Below are positions 43,503 through 52,052 of a stretch of 64,000 nucleotides of DNA, piece by piece. This DNA comes from Deltaproteobacteria bacterium (GTDB lineage: Bacteria; Desulfobacterota; Desulfomonilia; UBA1062): the NCBI GenBank assembly GCA_029547185.1, contig JAKPPU010000125.1:62001-126000 (forward strand). The letters run 5' to 3'. Made by a program: the position numbers and the translations under genes. The notes beneath the pieces are model-generated. The model did not search any database. It had not been told where the DNA came from and saw only the letters and a program-made list of their open reading frames with translations. Within the stretch, counting starts at the first letter, position 1; the number at the start of each line of letters is the position of its first letter.

Positions 43503-44657
43503 ATGGACAGAAAGAACGGCACTGCGGTCTTGCCGGCAGGGGTCGATTTCAGCTACCCGGCAGGAGAAACCCTCTTCGTGCATCTGAGAGGAAGCTGGAA
43601 GATCGGTGCGGGGGCCCCTTCGCCGGAAGCGGTCGCCCGGCAGATCAGAGAGCATCCTGAAGTGCGCTCGGTACGGTTCGACAGCGCCGGGCTCCAGTCA
43701 TGGGACAGCAGCCTGCCTGCATTCATTTCGGGTGTCCGGGAAAAGGCCGGGGCTCAAGGGGTCGGAACGATCCTCGAGGGCCTTCCTCAAGGCGCTGTCC
43801 GTCTCCTGAACATCGCTGCGGAATCGAAGCAGCTCGAGAGGCTGGCCGGGGCAGAGGCCAAAATGTCCCTTGTCGCCGCCATCGGGAGCAGGACGGCAGG
43901 CATAGCCGGATTCACCGTCGAGATGGTCCGATTCATAGGAGAAGCATCCCTTGCCTTCATGAACCTCTTCCGGGGCAGGGCGCGCTTCCGCCGTTCAGAG
44001 CTCGGCCTCCTCATCTATGAATGCGGCGTACAGGCCCTTCCCATCGTGTCTCTCATCAGCATCCTCGTGGGCCTCATCCTCGGGTTCGTCGGCACCATCG
44101 AGCTGGAGAAGTTCGGAGCGCAGATATTCATTGCCGATCTCGTGGGCATCTCCATGGCGCGGGAGATGGGTGCGATGATGACGGCCATCATCATGATGGG
44201 CCGGACAGGTGCCGCCTTCGCGACCCAGCTCGGGACCATGGTGACGAACGAAGAACTCGATGCCCTGAAGACCCTCGGCCTCTCGCCCATGGAGTTTCTC
44301 GTCATGCCGCGCATGCTGGCCCTTGTCCTCATGGTGCCTCTCTTGTGCGTATATGCGGACATCATGGGGATTGCCGGAGGAGCACTCGTCGGCGTAACCG
44401 TTGCCGGGATCCCGTACGCTCAATACTACAACGAATCGGTGACGGCCCTCACCGTCACCGAGTTCGCCATCGGCATCGTCAAGAGCATGGTCTATGCGGT
44501 CCTCATCGGCCTTTCGGGATGCTTCTACGGGATCCATGCAGACAGAAGCGCAATGGCAGTGGGCTATGCGGCCACGAGGGCCGTGGTCACGGGCATCGTG
44601 CTGATCGTCGTTGCCGACGGCATCTTTGCCGTCGTAACGAGCATACTCGATATCTAG
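43503..44657 (+). CDS. mlaE: MlaE-type ABC permease with fused STAS-like N-terminus
   Basis: 384 residues from the ATG at MDRKNGTAV; no good ribosome site is visible, so the start is uncertain and an earlier in-frame start exists at 43449. Residues 1-120 resemble a STAS domain (SAGLQSWDSSLPAFISGVREKA), the role of the separate MlaB in E. coli. The remainder is the MlaE permease: AIVMDLVG-type QIFIADLVGISMAREMGAMMTAIIM, TGAAFATQLGTMVTNEELDALKTLGLSP and AGIPYAQYY. Acts in an ABC system moving phospholipids between the membranes. The ATPase gene starts 2 bases later. Confidence 0.92.
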   Translation: MDRKNGTAVLPAGVDFSYPAGETLFVHLRGSWKIGAGAPSPEAVARQIREHPEVRSVRFDSAGLQSWDSSLPAFISGVREKAGAQGVGTILEGLPQGAVRLLNIAAESKQLERLAGAEAKMSLVAAIGSRTAGIAGFTVEMVRFIGEASLAFMNLFRGRARFRRSELGLLIYECGVQALPIVSLISILVGLILGFVGTIELEKFGAQIFIADLVGISMAREMGAMMTAIIMMGRTGAAFATQLGTMVTNEELDALKTLGLSPMEFLVMPRMLALVLMVPLLCVYADIMGIAGGALVGVTVAGIPYAQYYNESVTALTVTEFAIGIVKSMVYAVLIGLSGCFYGIHADRSAMAVGYAATRAVVTGIVLIVVADGIFAVVTSILDI

Positions 44658-44659
44658 CC

Positions 44660-45457
44660 ATGCCGGAACAGAGCAAAGATCCCGCAGCAGGCGATGCGCA
44701 CATCACGGTGCGCGGCCTCACGCTCGCCTATGGAAGCTCGGTCGTCTTGAGAGACGTCGATTTTACGGTCGAGAGGGGAGAGGTCTTCGTTATCATGGGC
44801 GTGAACGGGAGCGGAAAGAGCACGATCCTCAAATCCCTCACCGGGCTCCTTCCGCCGGTGAAGGGCCAGGTCTACTATAACGGCACACCCTTCTGGGGCG
44901 GTGATCCCGCTCTCCAGAGCCGGATCCTGCGGAGGATCGGCATCCTGTACCAGAGAAACGCGCTCTGGAGCTCCATGACCCTGGCCGAGAACATAGCGCT
45001 TCCCCTCGAAGAATACACCTCCCTTGAATCCCGCGAGATCGGAGAGATCGTCTCGTTCAAGCTGTCCCTCGTGGGCCTGAGGGACTTCGGCCGGTACTTC
45101 CCTTCCGAGCTGAGCGGCGGCATGCAGAAGCGGGCCGCACTCGCCCGGGCCATGGCCCTCGACCCGGAGATCCTGTTCTTCGACGAGCCCTCGTCAGGGC
45201 TCGACCCCGTGAATGCGGGCCTGCTCGACGACCTCATCCTCGATCTGAACGAAAGCCTCAAGACAACGATCGTGGTCATCTCCCACGACCTCGAGAGCAT
45301 CTTCACCATTGCCGACACATCGATCTTCCTCGATCCCGACGAGAAAACCGTCATCGCCTCGGGAAACCCGAAACGGCTCCTCGAGAGCTCACGGAACGAA
45401 AAGGTCAGGAGCTTCCTCACGAGGGGAGGAGAGGACGTGCAGGCCAAAGGATTCTGA
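44660..45457 (+). CDS. mlaF: MlaF-type ABC ATPase
   Basis: 265 residues. Walker A GVNGSGKST, signature LSGGMQKRAALARAMA, Walker B ILFFDEPSSGLDP and the H-loop VISHD are complete, and the sequence matches the MlaF clade (LRRIGILYQRNALWSSMTLAENIALPLEE). Energises MlaE/MlaD phospholipid transport. It starts 2 bases after the permease stop and is clearly co-translated; no separate ribosome site is needed. Confidence 0.94.
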   Translation: MPEQSKDPAAGDAHITVRGLTLAYGSSVVLRDVDFTVERGEVFVIMGVNGSGKSTILKSLTGLLPPVKGQVYYNGTPFWGGDPALQSRILRRIGILYQRNALWSSMTLAENIALPLEEYTSLESREIGEIVSFKLSLVGLRDFGRYFPSELSGGMQKRAALARAMALDPEILFFDEPSSGLDPVNAGLLDDLILDLNESLKTTIVVISHDLESIFTIADTSIFLDPDEKTVIASGNPKRLLESSRNEKVRSFLTRGGEDVQAKGF

Positions 45458-45500
45458 GCGGGCTCTGCCTGCCTATATATTACTCTTGAGAGGATTTGAG

Positions 45501-46469
45501 ATGAAGAAGACCAGTGCCACCCTGATAGGCATATTCGTCCTGGGTGCGGTTGCTCTCGTGATATTCGGCATCGTTGCCCTGGGTGCGGGAAGATTCTTCG
45601 TCAAGCACCCGACCTTTGTCATGTATTTCCGGGGGTCTGCCAAGGGATTGAGCGACGGCGCCCTGGTCGTTTTCAAAGGCGTGAGGGTCGGCAAGGTGAC
45701 GGACATCGGCCTGCAATACAATCCGGGCACGAAATCGGTCCTCATCGTAGTGCTGGCCCAGATCGATCTGGGAACCATCACCGGACCGTCCGGAGAGAAG
45801 GCCACCATGAATTTCTTCACAGGGCTCATCAGGCAGGGTCTCAAGGCGCAGCTGCAGTATCAGACCTTCGTTACGAGCCAGCTCCTCGTCGACCTCGATT
45901 TCCATCCCGGAAAGCCTGTCAGGCTTGTCAGATCGAATCTTGCGTATCCGCAGATCCCCACCGTGCCGTCGAGCCTCGAGAAGCTGTCAAAGGTCGTGGA
46001 GAACCTTCCCCTCGACGAGCTGGTCATCAAGCTGACGAATGCCGTAGAGAACATCGCACGGGTCGCCGGATCTCCCGAGCTGAAGGAGACCATGAAATCA
46101 ATAGGCCGGGAGATCGACGAGCTCCGCTCGCTCACCCGGAACATCAACGAGAATACGGGGCCGCTGGTTGCCGACGTCAGGGGTGCAGTGAATGACTCGA
46201 GGAAGCTCATGCAGAACTTCGACAGGAGATCGTCGGAGCTCATTGCCGGCATGACGGAAGCGGCGCATGCCACCCGGTCGGCAGTCGTCCAGGCCGAAGA
46301 GACCCTCAGGTCCATAGAGCAGGGCGGTACAAAGGAGACGCCGGTATCGTATCAGCTGATGCAGACCCTGGAGAAGATCTCCGAGGCAGCGGATTCGCTG
46401 CGTTCGCTCTCCGACTATCTCTCGCGTCACCCCGAGGCCCTGCTGCGGGGGAAGAAGGCGCAGGACTAG
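45501..46469 (+). CDS. mlaD: MlaD-type MCE-domain protein
   Basis: 322 residues from MKKTSATLIG, with GAGAGGA upstream. An N-terminal membrane anchor (LIGIFVLGAVALVIFGIVAL) is followed by the MCE domain (YFRGSAKGLSDGALVVFKGVRVGKVTDI, about 45-130) and a long helical tail with heptad-like LRSLTRNINENTGP and EAADSLRSLSDYLS. MlaD is the substrate-binding ring of the complex in the periplasm. The helical tail suits a longer, needle-like MCE form. No mlaC follows; the next gene lies on the other strand. Confidence 0.9.
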   Translation: MKKTSATLIGIFVLGAVALVIFGIVALGAGRFFVKHPTFVMYFRGSAKGLSDGALVVFKGVRVGKVTDIGLQYNPGTKSVLIVVLAQIDLGTITGPSGEKATMNFFTGLIRQGLKAQLQYQTFVTSQLLVDLDFHPGKPVRLVRSNLAYPQIPTVPSSLEKLSKVVENLPLDELVIKLTNAVENIARVAGSPELKETMKSIGREIDELRSLTRNINENTGPLVADVRGAVNDSRKLMQNFDRRSSELIAGMTEAAHATRSAVVQAEETLRSIEQGGTKETPVSYQLMQTLEKISEAADSLRSLSDYLSRHPEALLRGKKAQD

Positions 46470-46489
46470 AAGCAGCCCCCTTCCATATG

Positions 46490-46924
46490 CTAGTGAACGG
46501 CAGGTCTGCTCGGCTCGGACACCTTTTCGAGCACCTCGAAGCCGATATCCATCATCTTGGCCTTGGTCGCGATGTCCCCAAGGGATACGATCCCGACGGC
46601 CTTGCCCGACTGGTCGGTCACGATGAGCCTGCGGACCTTGTTCTGCTCCATGATATGGGCGGCGTCTTTCAGGTCCGTGTTTTCAGGGCACGAGATGATG
46701 TTCCTGCTCATGATGTCCATGACCGGGGTGTCCTTCGGGTCCTTGCCCTCGGCCACTGCCCGGATCGCAATGTCCCTGTCGGTGACGATGCCCACGACCT
46801 TGTCGTTCTTGAATACGGGGATGGCGCCCACGTTGAGCTCTTTCATCTTTTCCGCAGCGTCCATGACGGATTCTATGACCGGTACTTCCTCGGGATTCTT
46901 CGTCATTATGTCTTTTAACAGCAT
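46490..46924 (-). CDS. Two-CBS-domain protein
   Basis: 144 residues comprising two CBS domains (about 1-60, 68-125), with VGIVTDRDIAIRAVAEG and GIVSLGDIATKAK as the hallmark strands. CBS pairs bind adenosine nucleotides and act as energy or redox sensors for a partner. GAAAGGAAG precedes the ATG. It converges on mlaD (20-base gap between stops), so it is not part of the operon. The partner is unknown. Confidence 0.9.
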   Translation of the reverse strand: MLLKDIMTKNPEEVPVIESVMDAAEKMKELNVGAIPVFKNDKVVGIVTDRDIAIRAVAEGKDPKDTPVMDIMSRNIISCPENTDLKDAAHIMEQNKVRRLIVTDQSGKAVGIVSLGDIATKAKMMDIGFEVLEKVSEPSRPAVH

Positions 46925-47093
46925 ATGATCTTCCTTTCATTTCGTGGTCATTGAGATTTAAGATAGACACAATGACATGCATCTCAAATCCCGTCCGGCG
47001 GGCATCCTGAGGGCATATGCTCCATATCGGGACCGTCAGCAAGGCAGGCTTGCTTTTCCTGGATCCGTCCTTACAATGAAGGTTGAGGCCGAA

Positions 47094-47432
47094 ATGCGTA
47101 TCCTGCTTAACTGGTTCGTAATGACGATAGCCATTCTGATCTCCGCTTACCTTCTGCCCGGCATCTCGATTCGGAGCCTCGGCGCAGCACTGATTACCGC
47201 CCTCGTGCTCGGGCTCATCAACGCCATCGTAAGGCCTGTCCTCATCGTTCTCACGCTGCCGCTCTCGATCATCACTTTCGGCCTCTTCATCTTCATCTTG
47301 AACGCCCTGCTCGTTCTCCTGACGAGCTCCATCGTTCCGGGCTTCTACGTGAGCAGCTTCTGGTGGGCGCTCCTGTTCAGCCTCGTCTTTTCGATCGTGA
47401 GCGCAGTTCTCCACCGGGTGATTCCCGGCTGA
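47094..47432 (+). CDS. Phage-holin-family-like small membrane protein
   Basis: 112 residues from MRILLNWFVM; a start six codons earlier (MKVEAEM) is possible. Four hydrophobic segments spanning ILLNWFVMTIAILIS, LGAALITALVLGLIN, VLIVLTLPLSIITFGL and FIFILNALLVLLTSS fit the family called phage holin 4 superfamily/DUF360-like, which is common in bacterial chromosomes with no phage nearby. No phage gene is seen here, so a general membrane role is more likely than lysis. Confidence 0.8.
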   Translation: MRILLNWFVMTIAILISAYLLPGISIRSLGAALITALVLGLINAIVRPVLIVLTLPLSIITFGLFIFILNALLVLLTSSIVPGFYVSSFWWALLFSLVFSIVSAVLHRVIPG

Positions 47433-47512
47433 AGCGAGGGTTCTTTCTGGCTTTTGCCTGGAGAGCTTCTTATTTATAGGCTCATGAAATACCGAAACCG
47501 GACGAGGGGACT

Positions 47513-47824
47513 ATGAGCAAAACTCTAAAGGATCTTTCTGTAATCGCCGTTACCTTTTTCCTCCTGATCTCCCTGCTTTCTTCCTGTGAGAAAACCCAGG
47601 CACAGCCTACGGGCGATCCTGCAGGCATCGTCAAGAAGAACTGCACGGTCTGCCACAACCCCCAGCGGATCTGCGACAGCCTCGGCAAGAAGGACAGGAA
47701 GGAATGGGATAAGACGGTCAAGAGGATGGTGGACCATGGGGCCGACATCTCGAAGCAGGACATCCCGTCGGTAGTCGATTACCTGACGAATATCAAACCC
47801 GGCTCGCCGACCGTATGCAGGTAG
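47513..47824 (+). CDS. Monohaem c-type cytochrome lipoprotein
   Basis: 103 residues; ATG after GAGGGG. A lipoprotein signal peptide ends LLSS-Cys25. The haem site is CTVCH (Cys44, Cys47, His48), and a plausible distal Met is Met72 in KRMVDHGAD. The short size and sole haem suggest a class I-type periplasmic electron carrier anchored to the membrane. It lies just upstream (32 bases) of another lipoprotein gene; no partner oxidoreductase is adjacent. Confidence 0.88.
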   Translation: MSKTLKDLSVIAVTFFLLISLLSSCEKTQAQPTGDPAGIVKKNCTVCHNPQRICDSLGKKDRKEWDKTVKRMVDHGADISKQDIPSVVDYLTNIKPGSPTVCR

Positions 47825-47856
47825 ATGCCCGGACTGCTGCGGGGAAAGGAGAACGC

Positions 47857-48189
47857 ATGAGCCTCAGGAGATGCGTGATCCCCTGCATGGTGATCGGACT
47901 GCTTGTCTGCGGATGTGCAGGACACCAGAAGGAGCTCCTGGCAAAGGATTACACCGTCATGACGAACGACGAGCTCCTCAGGTATTACTACGAGTTGAAC
48001 GACGAGATCAGCCGGTGCGTGAACGAATCGAGCGGCGTATCCGTAGGCGTGGGTACGGGCTACTGGCTGCACAGGCTGGGGGTCGGCCTCGGCCTGTCGC
48101 GCGGGGTTCCCACGTGCAACCCGGACAGGCTCCGCCAGCGCCGGATCGACGTAAGGGTGGAAATGCAGCACCGGGGCTTGAACCCGTGA
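47857..48189 (+). CDS. Lipoprotein of unknown function
   Basis: 110 residues, start chosen at MSLRRC for its AAAGGAGA. The signal ends LLVCGC, an atypical lipobox with Cys at -2. The mature part is short and charged, with EINDEISRC-like (DEISRCVNES), a Gly-rich VSVGVGTGYW and a basic end. No recognised domain. Downstream of the cytochrome gene and probably in the same transcript. Confidence 0.7.
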   Translation: MSLRRCVIPCMVIGLLVCGCAGHQKELLAKDYTVMTNDELLRYYYELNDEISRCVNESSGVSVGVGTGYWLHRLGVGLGLSRGVPTCNPDRLRQRRIDVRVEMQHRGLNP

Positions 48190-48205
48190 CGCGCATCTCT
48201 GAGGG

Positions 48206-48589
48206 CTAACGGCCGGCGCTCGGGGTGAGAGCCCAGGTGAGGAAAATGCCGAGCCCGAGGGCGATCATGGACCAGGCGCGGCTGAACGCAGATCCTTTCC
48301 CCTCCCACCAGCTCAGGATCCTGCCGAAGCGCTTCACCCCGATAAAGGGCGTGATCACGCCCGACAAGATGGTGCTTATGCCGATGACGCGTATCGCCTT
48401 GGGGATCCTGCACGTGAGGGCGGAGAGGAAGAGTGACGTGCCCAGGACCAGACGCAGGGCCGCAGCCGTGTTCAGCCCGGCCCGGCTCTCGAACATCCTG
48501 GCAAAGGGAATGAGCCTCCGGGGCGATGCGACGCCCAGCACACCCAGAGCCGTAACGAAGATACCGGAGAGGTAAGCTATCAGTTTCAT
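48206..48589 (-). CDS. Small membrane protein of unknown function
   Basis: 127 residues from MKLIAYLSG, with GGGGGAA upstream. Three to four hydrophobic segments: IAYLSGIFVTALGVLGV, TAAALRLVLGTSLFLSAL, VIGISTILSGVITPFIG and WSMIALGLGIFLTWAL, separated by short Arg-rich loops. I do not recognise the family. Its stop faces the lipoprotein gene stop with 16 bases between. Confidence 0.75.
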   Translation of the reverse strand: MKLIAYLSGIFVTALGVLGVASPRRLIPFARMFESRAGLNTAAALRLVLGTSLFLSALTCRIPKAIRVIGISTILSGVITPFIGVKRFGRILSWWEGKGSAFSRAWSMIALGLGIFLTWALTPSAGR

Positions 48590-48820
48590 ATGGTTCCCCC
48601 AACAGGCTGCAGGAACGAGCATTCACATGAGGAAGGAGTCCGCTCGTTACAGCCGTTACTTATAGTATTCACCTCGGATGAAGCTTTATCAAGTATACCC
48701 TCAACCAGTGCCTTCAGAATACAGATCGCCCTTGATCCCTTTTGACTCCCGTGAATATCTGTCCCAAGCAGCTTGATTTATCTTTGAGGCTTGAAGCAAG
48801 CTGCAGCAGTATGAATAAGG

Positions 48821-49624
48821 TCATGGGGTCTGTCCCTGTCCGCCCATCTGAGCCAATATCTGATCGAGCATAGCCTGGTTGGGGGCGACAGACGGGGTTG
48901 AAGACGGGACTCCGGCGAGCACTTCCAGAAACTGTTCGGTCTTACCTGTCGCCATGGGCAAATGTGACGAGAAGATCATCTTTGGGCCAAGCTGACGGAC
49001 TCTATCGAGCGTCTGATTGAAAGCATCCGGCTTAACCATATGAATCCAGGGGTTGTCCAGGCCGGCCCATCCTGTCATGCCTTGAACGAGGTCCTCTTCG
49101 GTGATATCGTCGGTACGCCTGGCCGGCGACGGGATGATGGCCCCGAAGCAATCGGCGGAAAAGAAGGCTTCGGATTTGTCTTCATAAACACCGATGGTAG
49201 CGGGATTGTCGAACAGCGGAGGTCTTACAGCGGTCAGCGTGCGATCCCCCACATGAATGCTTTCTCCCGGATTGAGCCAGCGAGCCCTATCCAGGGGCAA
49301 CGGCCAAACCGTGCGTATCCGCAGCACGGATAAGGAGTTGGATACAAGCCGTGCATCGGGAGCCGCTTCGAGAACCTTTTGAAGACTGCCGATATGATCG
49401 GCATCATCATGGGTGAGCCATATCCACTTCAAGTCCCTAGGATCGATGACCGATTGGAGGGCCTTCATAAAATCCGCACTATCCATGCTCATTCCCGTAT
49501 CGACAAGGACAGGCTCCTTTGCCTTGATGACGAAGGCATTAATAGGAAGAAACCCAATCCCAGGAATCTTATAATGGGCCGGGAGAATCGCTATATCCGG
49601 CATTGCTTGAAATGGCTTGTCCAT
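48821..49624 (-). CDS. MBL-fold metallohydrolase
   Basis: 267 residues from MDKPFQAMPD, which follows AGGAGGG; a longer in-frame start is rejected. Metallo-beta-lactamase fold: LVDTGMSMD, LTHDDADHIGSL (the usual HxHxDH reads HxDxDH, as in some oxygen-reductase or phosphodiesterase-like members), FFSADCFG and IFSSHLPMA. No signal peptide. The altered second ligand makes a di-iron or Fe/Zn site possible. It is transcribed alone on this strand between membrane and ligase genes. Confidence 0.85.
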   Translation of the reverse strand: MDKPFQAMPDIAILPAHYKIPGIGFLPINAFVIKAKEPVLVDTGMSMDSADFMKALQSVIDPRDLKWIWLTHDDADHIGSLQKVLEAAPDARLVSNSLSVLRIRTVWPLPLDRARWLNPGESIHVGDRTLTAVRPPLFDNPATIGVYEDKSEAFFSADCFGAIIPSPARRTDDITEEDLVQGMTGWAGLDNPWIHMVKPDAFNQTLDRVRQLGPKMIFSSHLPMATGKTEQFLEVLAGVPSSTPSVAPNQAMLDQILAQMGGQGQTP

Positions 49625-49856
49625 GGGCAACCCTCCTTCCTGGTTTAGAAACGATGGAACTCCATCATGAACAGGCTGAGGGTAAACCTGATGCTCACTC
49701 CCACGAGGGGATTTCCCATACAGGCGAGAGGTCAGCGCCACCCCCGATAAAGAAACTAATAGAAATGAAAGATGAAAAGACAATAACGTTGAAGATGTCG
49801 GTACAGGAGGATCAGCCCGGCATCTCACCGGCATCGTCTGTTCTGCTGCCGTATCT

Positions 49857-51632
49857 TTAAACCGTTCCGTAGACCTCCCTTACCTTGTTCCTGAGCACCT
49901 TGCCGACCGGGCTCATGGGAAAGGAGTCGGTGAAAACGACCGACTTGGGCCGTTTGTAGCCGGTCATCTTGTCCTTGCACCAGGTGATGATCTCATCCTC
50001 GGTCGCTGTCCGGCCCGGTTTCAGGACCACGACGGCGCGGACAGAGTTGCCCCAGGTCTCGTCGGGCACGCCGATGACGCAGACAGAGTCGATCTTCTCG
50101 TGGGTGCCGAGGATCTCTTCGATCTCGTGGGGAAAGACCTTTTCCGCCCCGGTATTGATGCACTCGTTCTTGCGATCGACCACAATGAGCTCGCCTTCCT
50201 CATCGATGTAGCCGAGGTCGCCCGAATGGAACCACCCGTCCCTGATGACGGCTGAGGTCTTCTCGGTGTCCCCGTAGTAGCCTTTCATGATCGTGCCGCT
50301 CTGGTAGAGGATCTCTCCGGTCGTCCCCTGCGGCACGTCCTTTCCGTTCTCGTCCACGATGCGCATCTTGATGCCGGTCAGCGGTTTGCCGACGGATTTG
50401 TTCTTGAGGGTGTCGGCCGAGGCATCGATCCTCATCGTGGTGTCCGGGGTCATCTCTGTCTGGCCGAACACGTCCACCACGAGCGAGTTGGGGAATTTTT
50501 TCAGGATCTGCTTCTTGCGCTCGGCGGTGCTGGCGCCCGCACCGGTCATGGCAACGAGCACGGAGGACAAGTCGTACTTGTCGATCTCGGGGTAATCAAG
50601 GACGATCTTCCACTGGGTCGGCACGAGGAGCAGGATCATGGGCCTTTCCCGCTCGATGGTTTCGAGCACCTCTTTTGCGTCGTAGTGGATGCCCTCCCGA
50701 AGGAGGAAGTGGGGGAGGCCGTTCATGGGGCCCACGATGAGGAGTTGGTAGTTGGCCATGTGGAAGAGCGGCATGTTCATGAAGATCGAGAGCCCGCCCG
50801 TGATCCTTCCGATAATGGGGCCGATGATCGTGCCCGTGGTCATGTTGAGCAGCGGCGGGATCTGCTTTGCGACGAACGAGCGCAGTCCGCGAGAGCCCAT
50901 GACCCTGTTGAGCGGCGCCTCCATCCACGGCTTTTTGAAGAGGCCTGCCACGATCCTCCCGAAGTTCACCCTTTCATCCGACGCGAACCGCCCGATGAGA
51001 TCGCCGAAGAGCGACTGCGAGAGATTCCAGAAGTTGCCGTAGGTGAGGACGACCCCCTTGGGAAACCCGGTAGTGCCGCCCGTATAGCAGATGGTGCAGA
51101 CGTCCTCCTCCGTGGTGCAGGCGGGAGGCTCTGTCGCCGGGTGGGACGCTATCAGGGACTCGTAATCGGTCATGCCGGTAGGGGCAGGACGGCCTTCACG
51201 GCACAGGCAGACCGTCCTGGCGAGCTTCTTCGCGTTCCCGATCGCCTTGAGCGCCTCCTCGAGGAACATGTCTTCGAGGATGAGCGTCGTCGAGTCGGAC
51301 TGGACGATCTGGTACTCCATCTCCCGCGCCACGAACCTGAAGTTGATGGGTATGGGCACGGCGCCGAGCTTCTGGAGCGCGTAGTTGGTCTCGATGAACT
51401 CCGGGCAGTCCCTGAAGAGCATGGAGACGTGGTCGCCCTTCTTCACGCCCAAGCCTTTCAGGCCGTTGGCGAGCTTGTTCACCCTGGTGTTGAGCTCCTT
51501 CCAGCTGACGCGGACAGGGCCCCAGGTAATGGCTGAACCCTTCGGATTGTACCTCGCCATGTCGGCAAGGAGCTCGCCGAAGCTCTTCCTCTTGGAACGG
51601 CGTGCTGCTGAGATCCTTTCTGAAATCGGCAT
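49857..51632 (-). CDS. AMP-forming acyl-CoA synthetase, third ligase
   Basis: 591 residues from MPISERISAA after GAGGAAGG. P-loop YTGGTTGFPKG at 183-193, in which the usual Ser is Gly; VDVFGQTEMTPDTT is the adenylate motif and SGDLGYIDEEGELIVVDRKNECINTGAEKVFP the hinge and Lys region. Different from the two ligases near 5 kb, with a closer look to medium-chain or aromatic acid-type ligases. Likely activates a carboxylic acid to its CoA ester. No other acyl-CoA gene is next to it. Confidence 0.9.
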   Translation of the reverse strand: MPISERISAARRSKRKSFGELLADMARYNPKGSAITWGPVRVSWKELNTRVNKLANGLKGLGVKKGDHVSMLFRDCPEFIETNYALQKLGAVPIPINFRFVAREMEYQIVQSDSTTLILEDMFLEEALKAIGNAKKLARTVCLCREGRPAPTGMTDYESLIASHPATEPPACTTEEDVCTICYTGGTTGFPKGVVLTYGNFWNLSQSLFGDLIGRFASDERVNFGRIVAGLFKKPWMEAPLNRVMGSRGLRSFVAKQIPPLLNMTTGTIIGPIIGRITGGLSIFMNMPLFHMANYQLLIVGPMNGLPHFLLREGIHYDAKEVLETIERERPMILLLVPTQWKIVLDYPEIDKYDLSSVLVAMTGAGASTAERKKQILKKFPNSLVVDVFGQTEMTPDTTMRIDASADTLKNKSVGKPLTGIKMRIVDENGKDVPQGTTGEILYQSGTIMKGYYGDTEKTSAVIRDGWFHSGDLGYIDEEGELIVVDRKNECINTGAEKVFPHEIEEILGTHEKIDSVCVIGVPDETWGNSVRAVVVLKPGRTATEDEIITWCKDKMTGYKRPKSVVFTDSFPMSPVGKVLRNKVREVYGTV

Positions 51633-52052
51633 AGAGAAACCTTCCTCATATAATATAATTGAAGCGCCGGCTGCGTTTCCCGGCCACATAATGTCTTATG
51701 GTATGACAATACAGCAAACTCCATGTGAATTCAACGACAATTCGAAACACAGCCTTCAAAAGGCTTCCCGCGGCCCGGTTGAGGGCTGGGAGAGCCTGTG
51801 CGGCGAAATTGATTTTGCCCGGCGCCATGCTATTAGAACTATCAGGCATATGCCCTCTCAAGCGAGGCGTGAAGCAGGCTAATTGAAGTCAGAAGGAGGT
51901 AAGCGAACCCGCCGCAACGGCTCGATGTATCATTCTTTCGTTCCGTGCATCTCTTCAAATGAAGGACAATCCTGCCGGATTGCCGAAATAAGCGACGCTG
52001 CATCGGCAAAAAGCAAAACGTCTGCCGGCAGGGGTTCGCATAAAACATACCC
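51633..52052. other. Divergent intergenic region, ligase 3 and cysM copy 2
   Basis: 420 bases between divergent genes. An open frame continues in from the ligase side on the plus strand to 51882 but has no ribosome site or recognisable domain. No clear promoter pair could be assigned on either strand. The upstream sequence of cysM copy 2 bears no resemblance to that of copy 1. Confidence 0.4.

Noticed and set aside
44021..44657. Long upstream extension of the mlaF frame into mlaE
   Set aside because: It is an Arg/His-rich shadow of the permease; the ATG 2 bases after the permease stop gives a normal MlaF.
47094..47432. Phage lysis holin
   Set aside because: The protein resembles a holin-type membrane family, but nothing else phage-like is near and such genes are common in bacterial chromosomes.
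51385..51882. Plus-strand open frame over the ligase 3 start and intergenic region
   Set aside because: No ribosome site, no domain, and half of it is antisense to the ligase.
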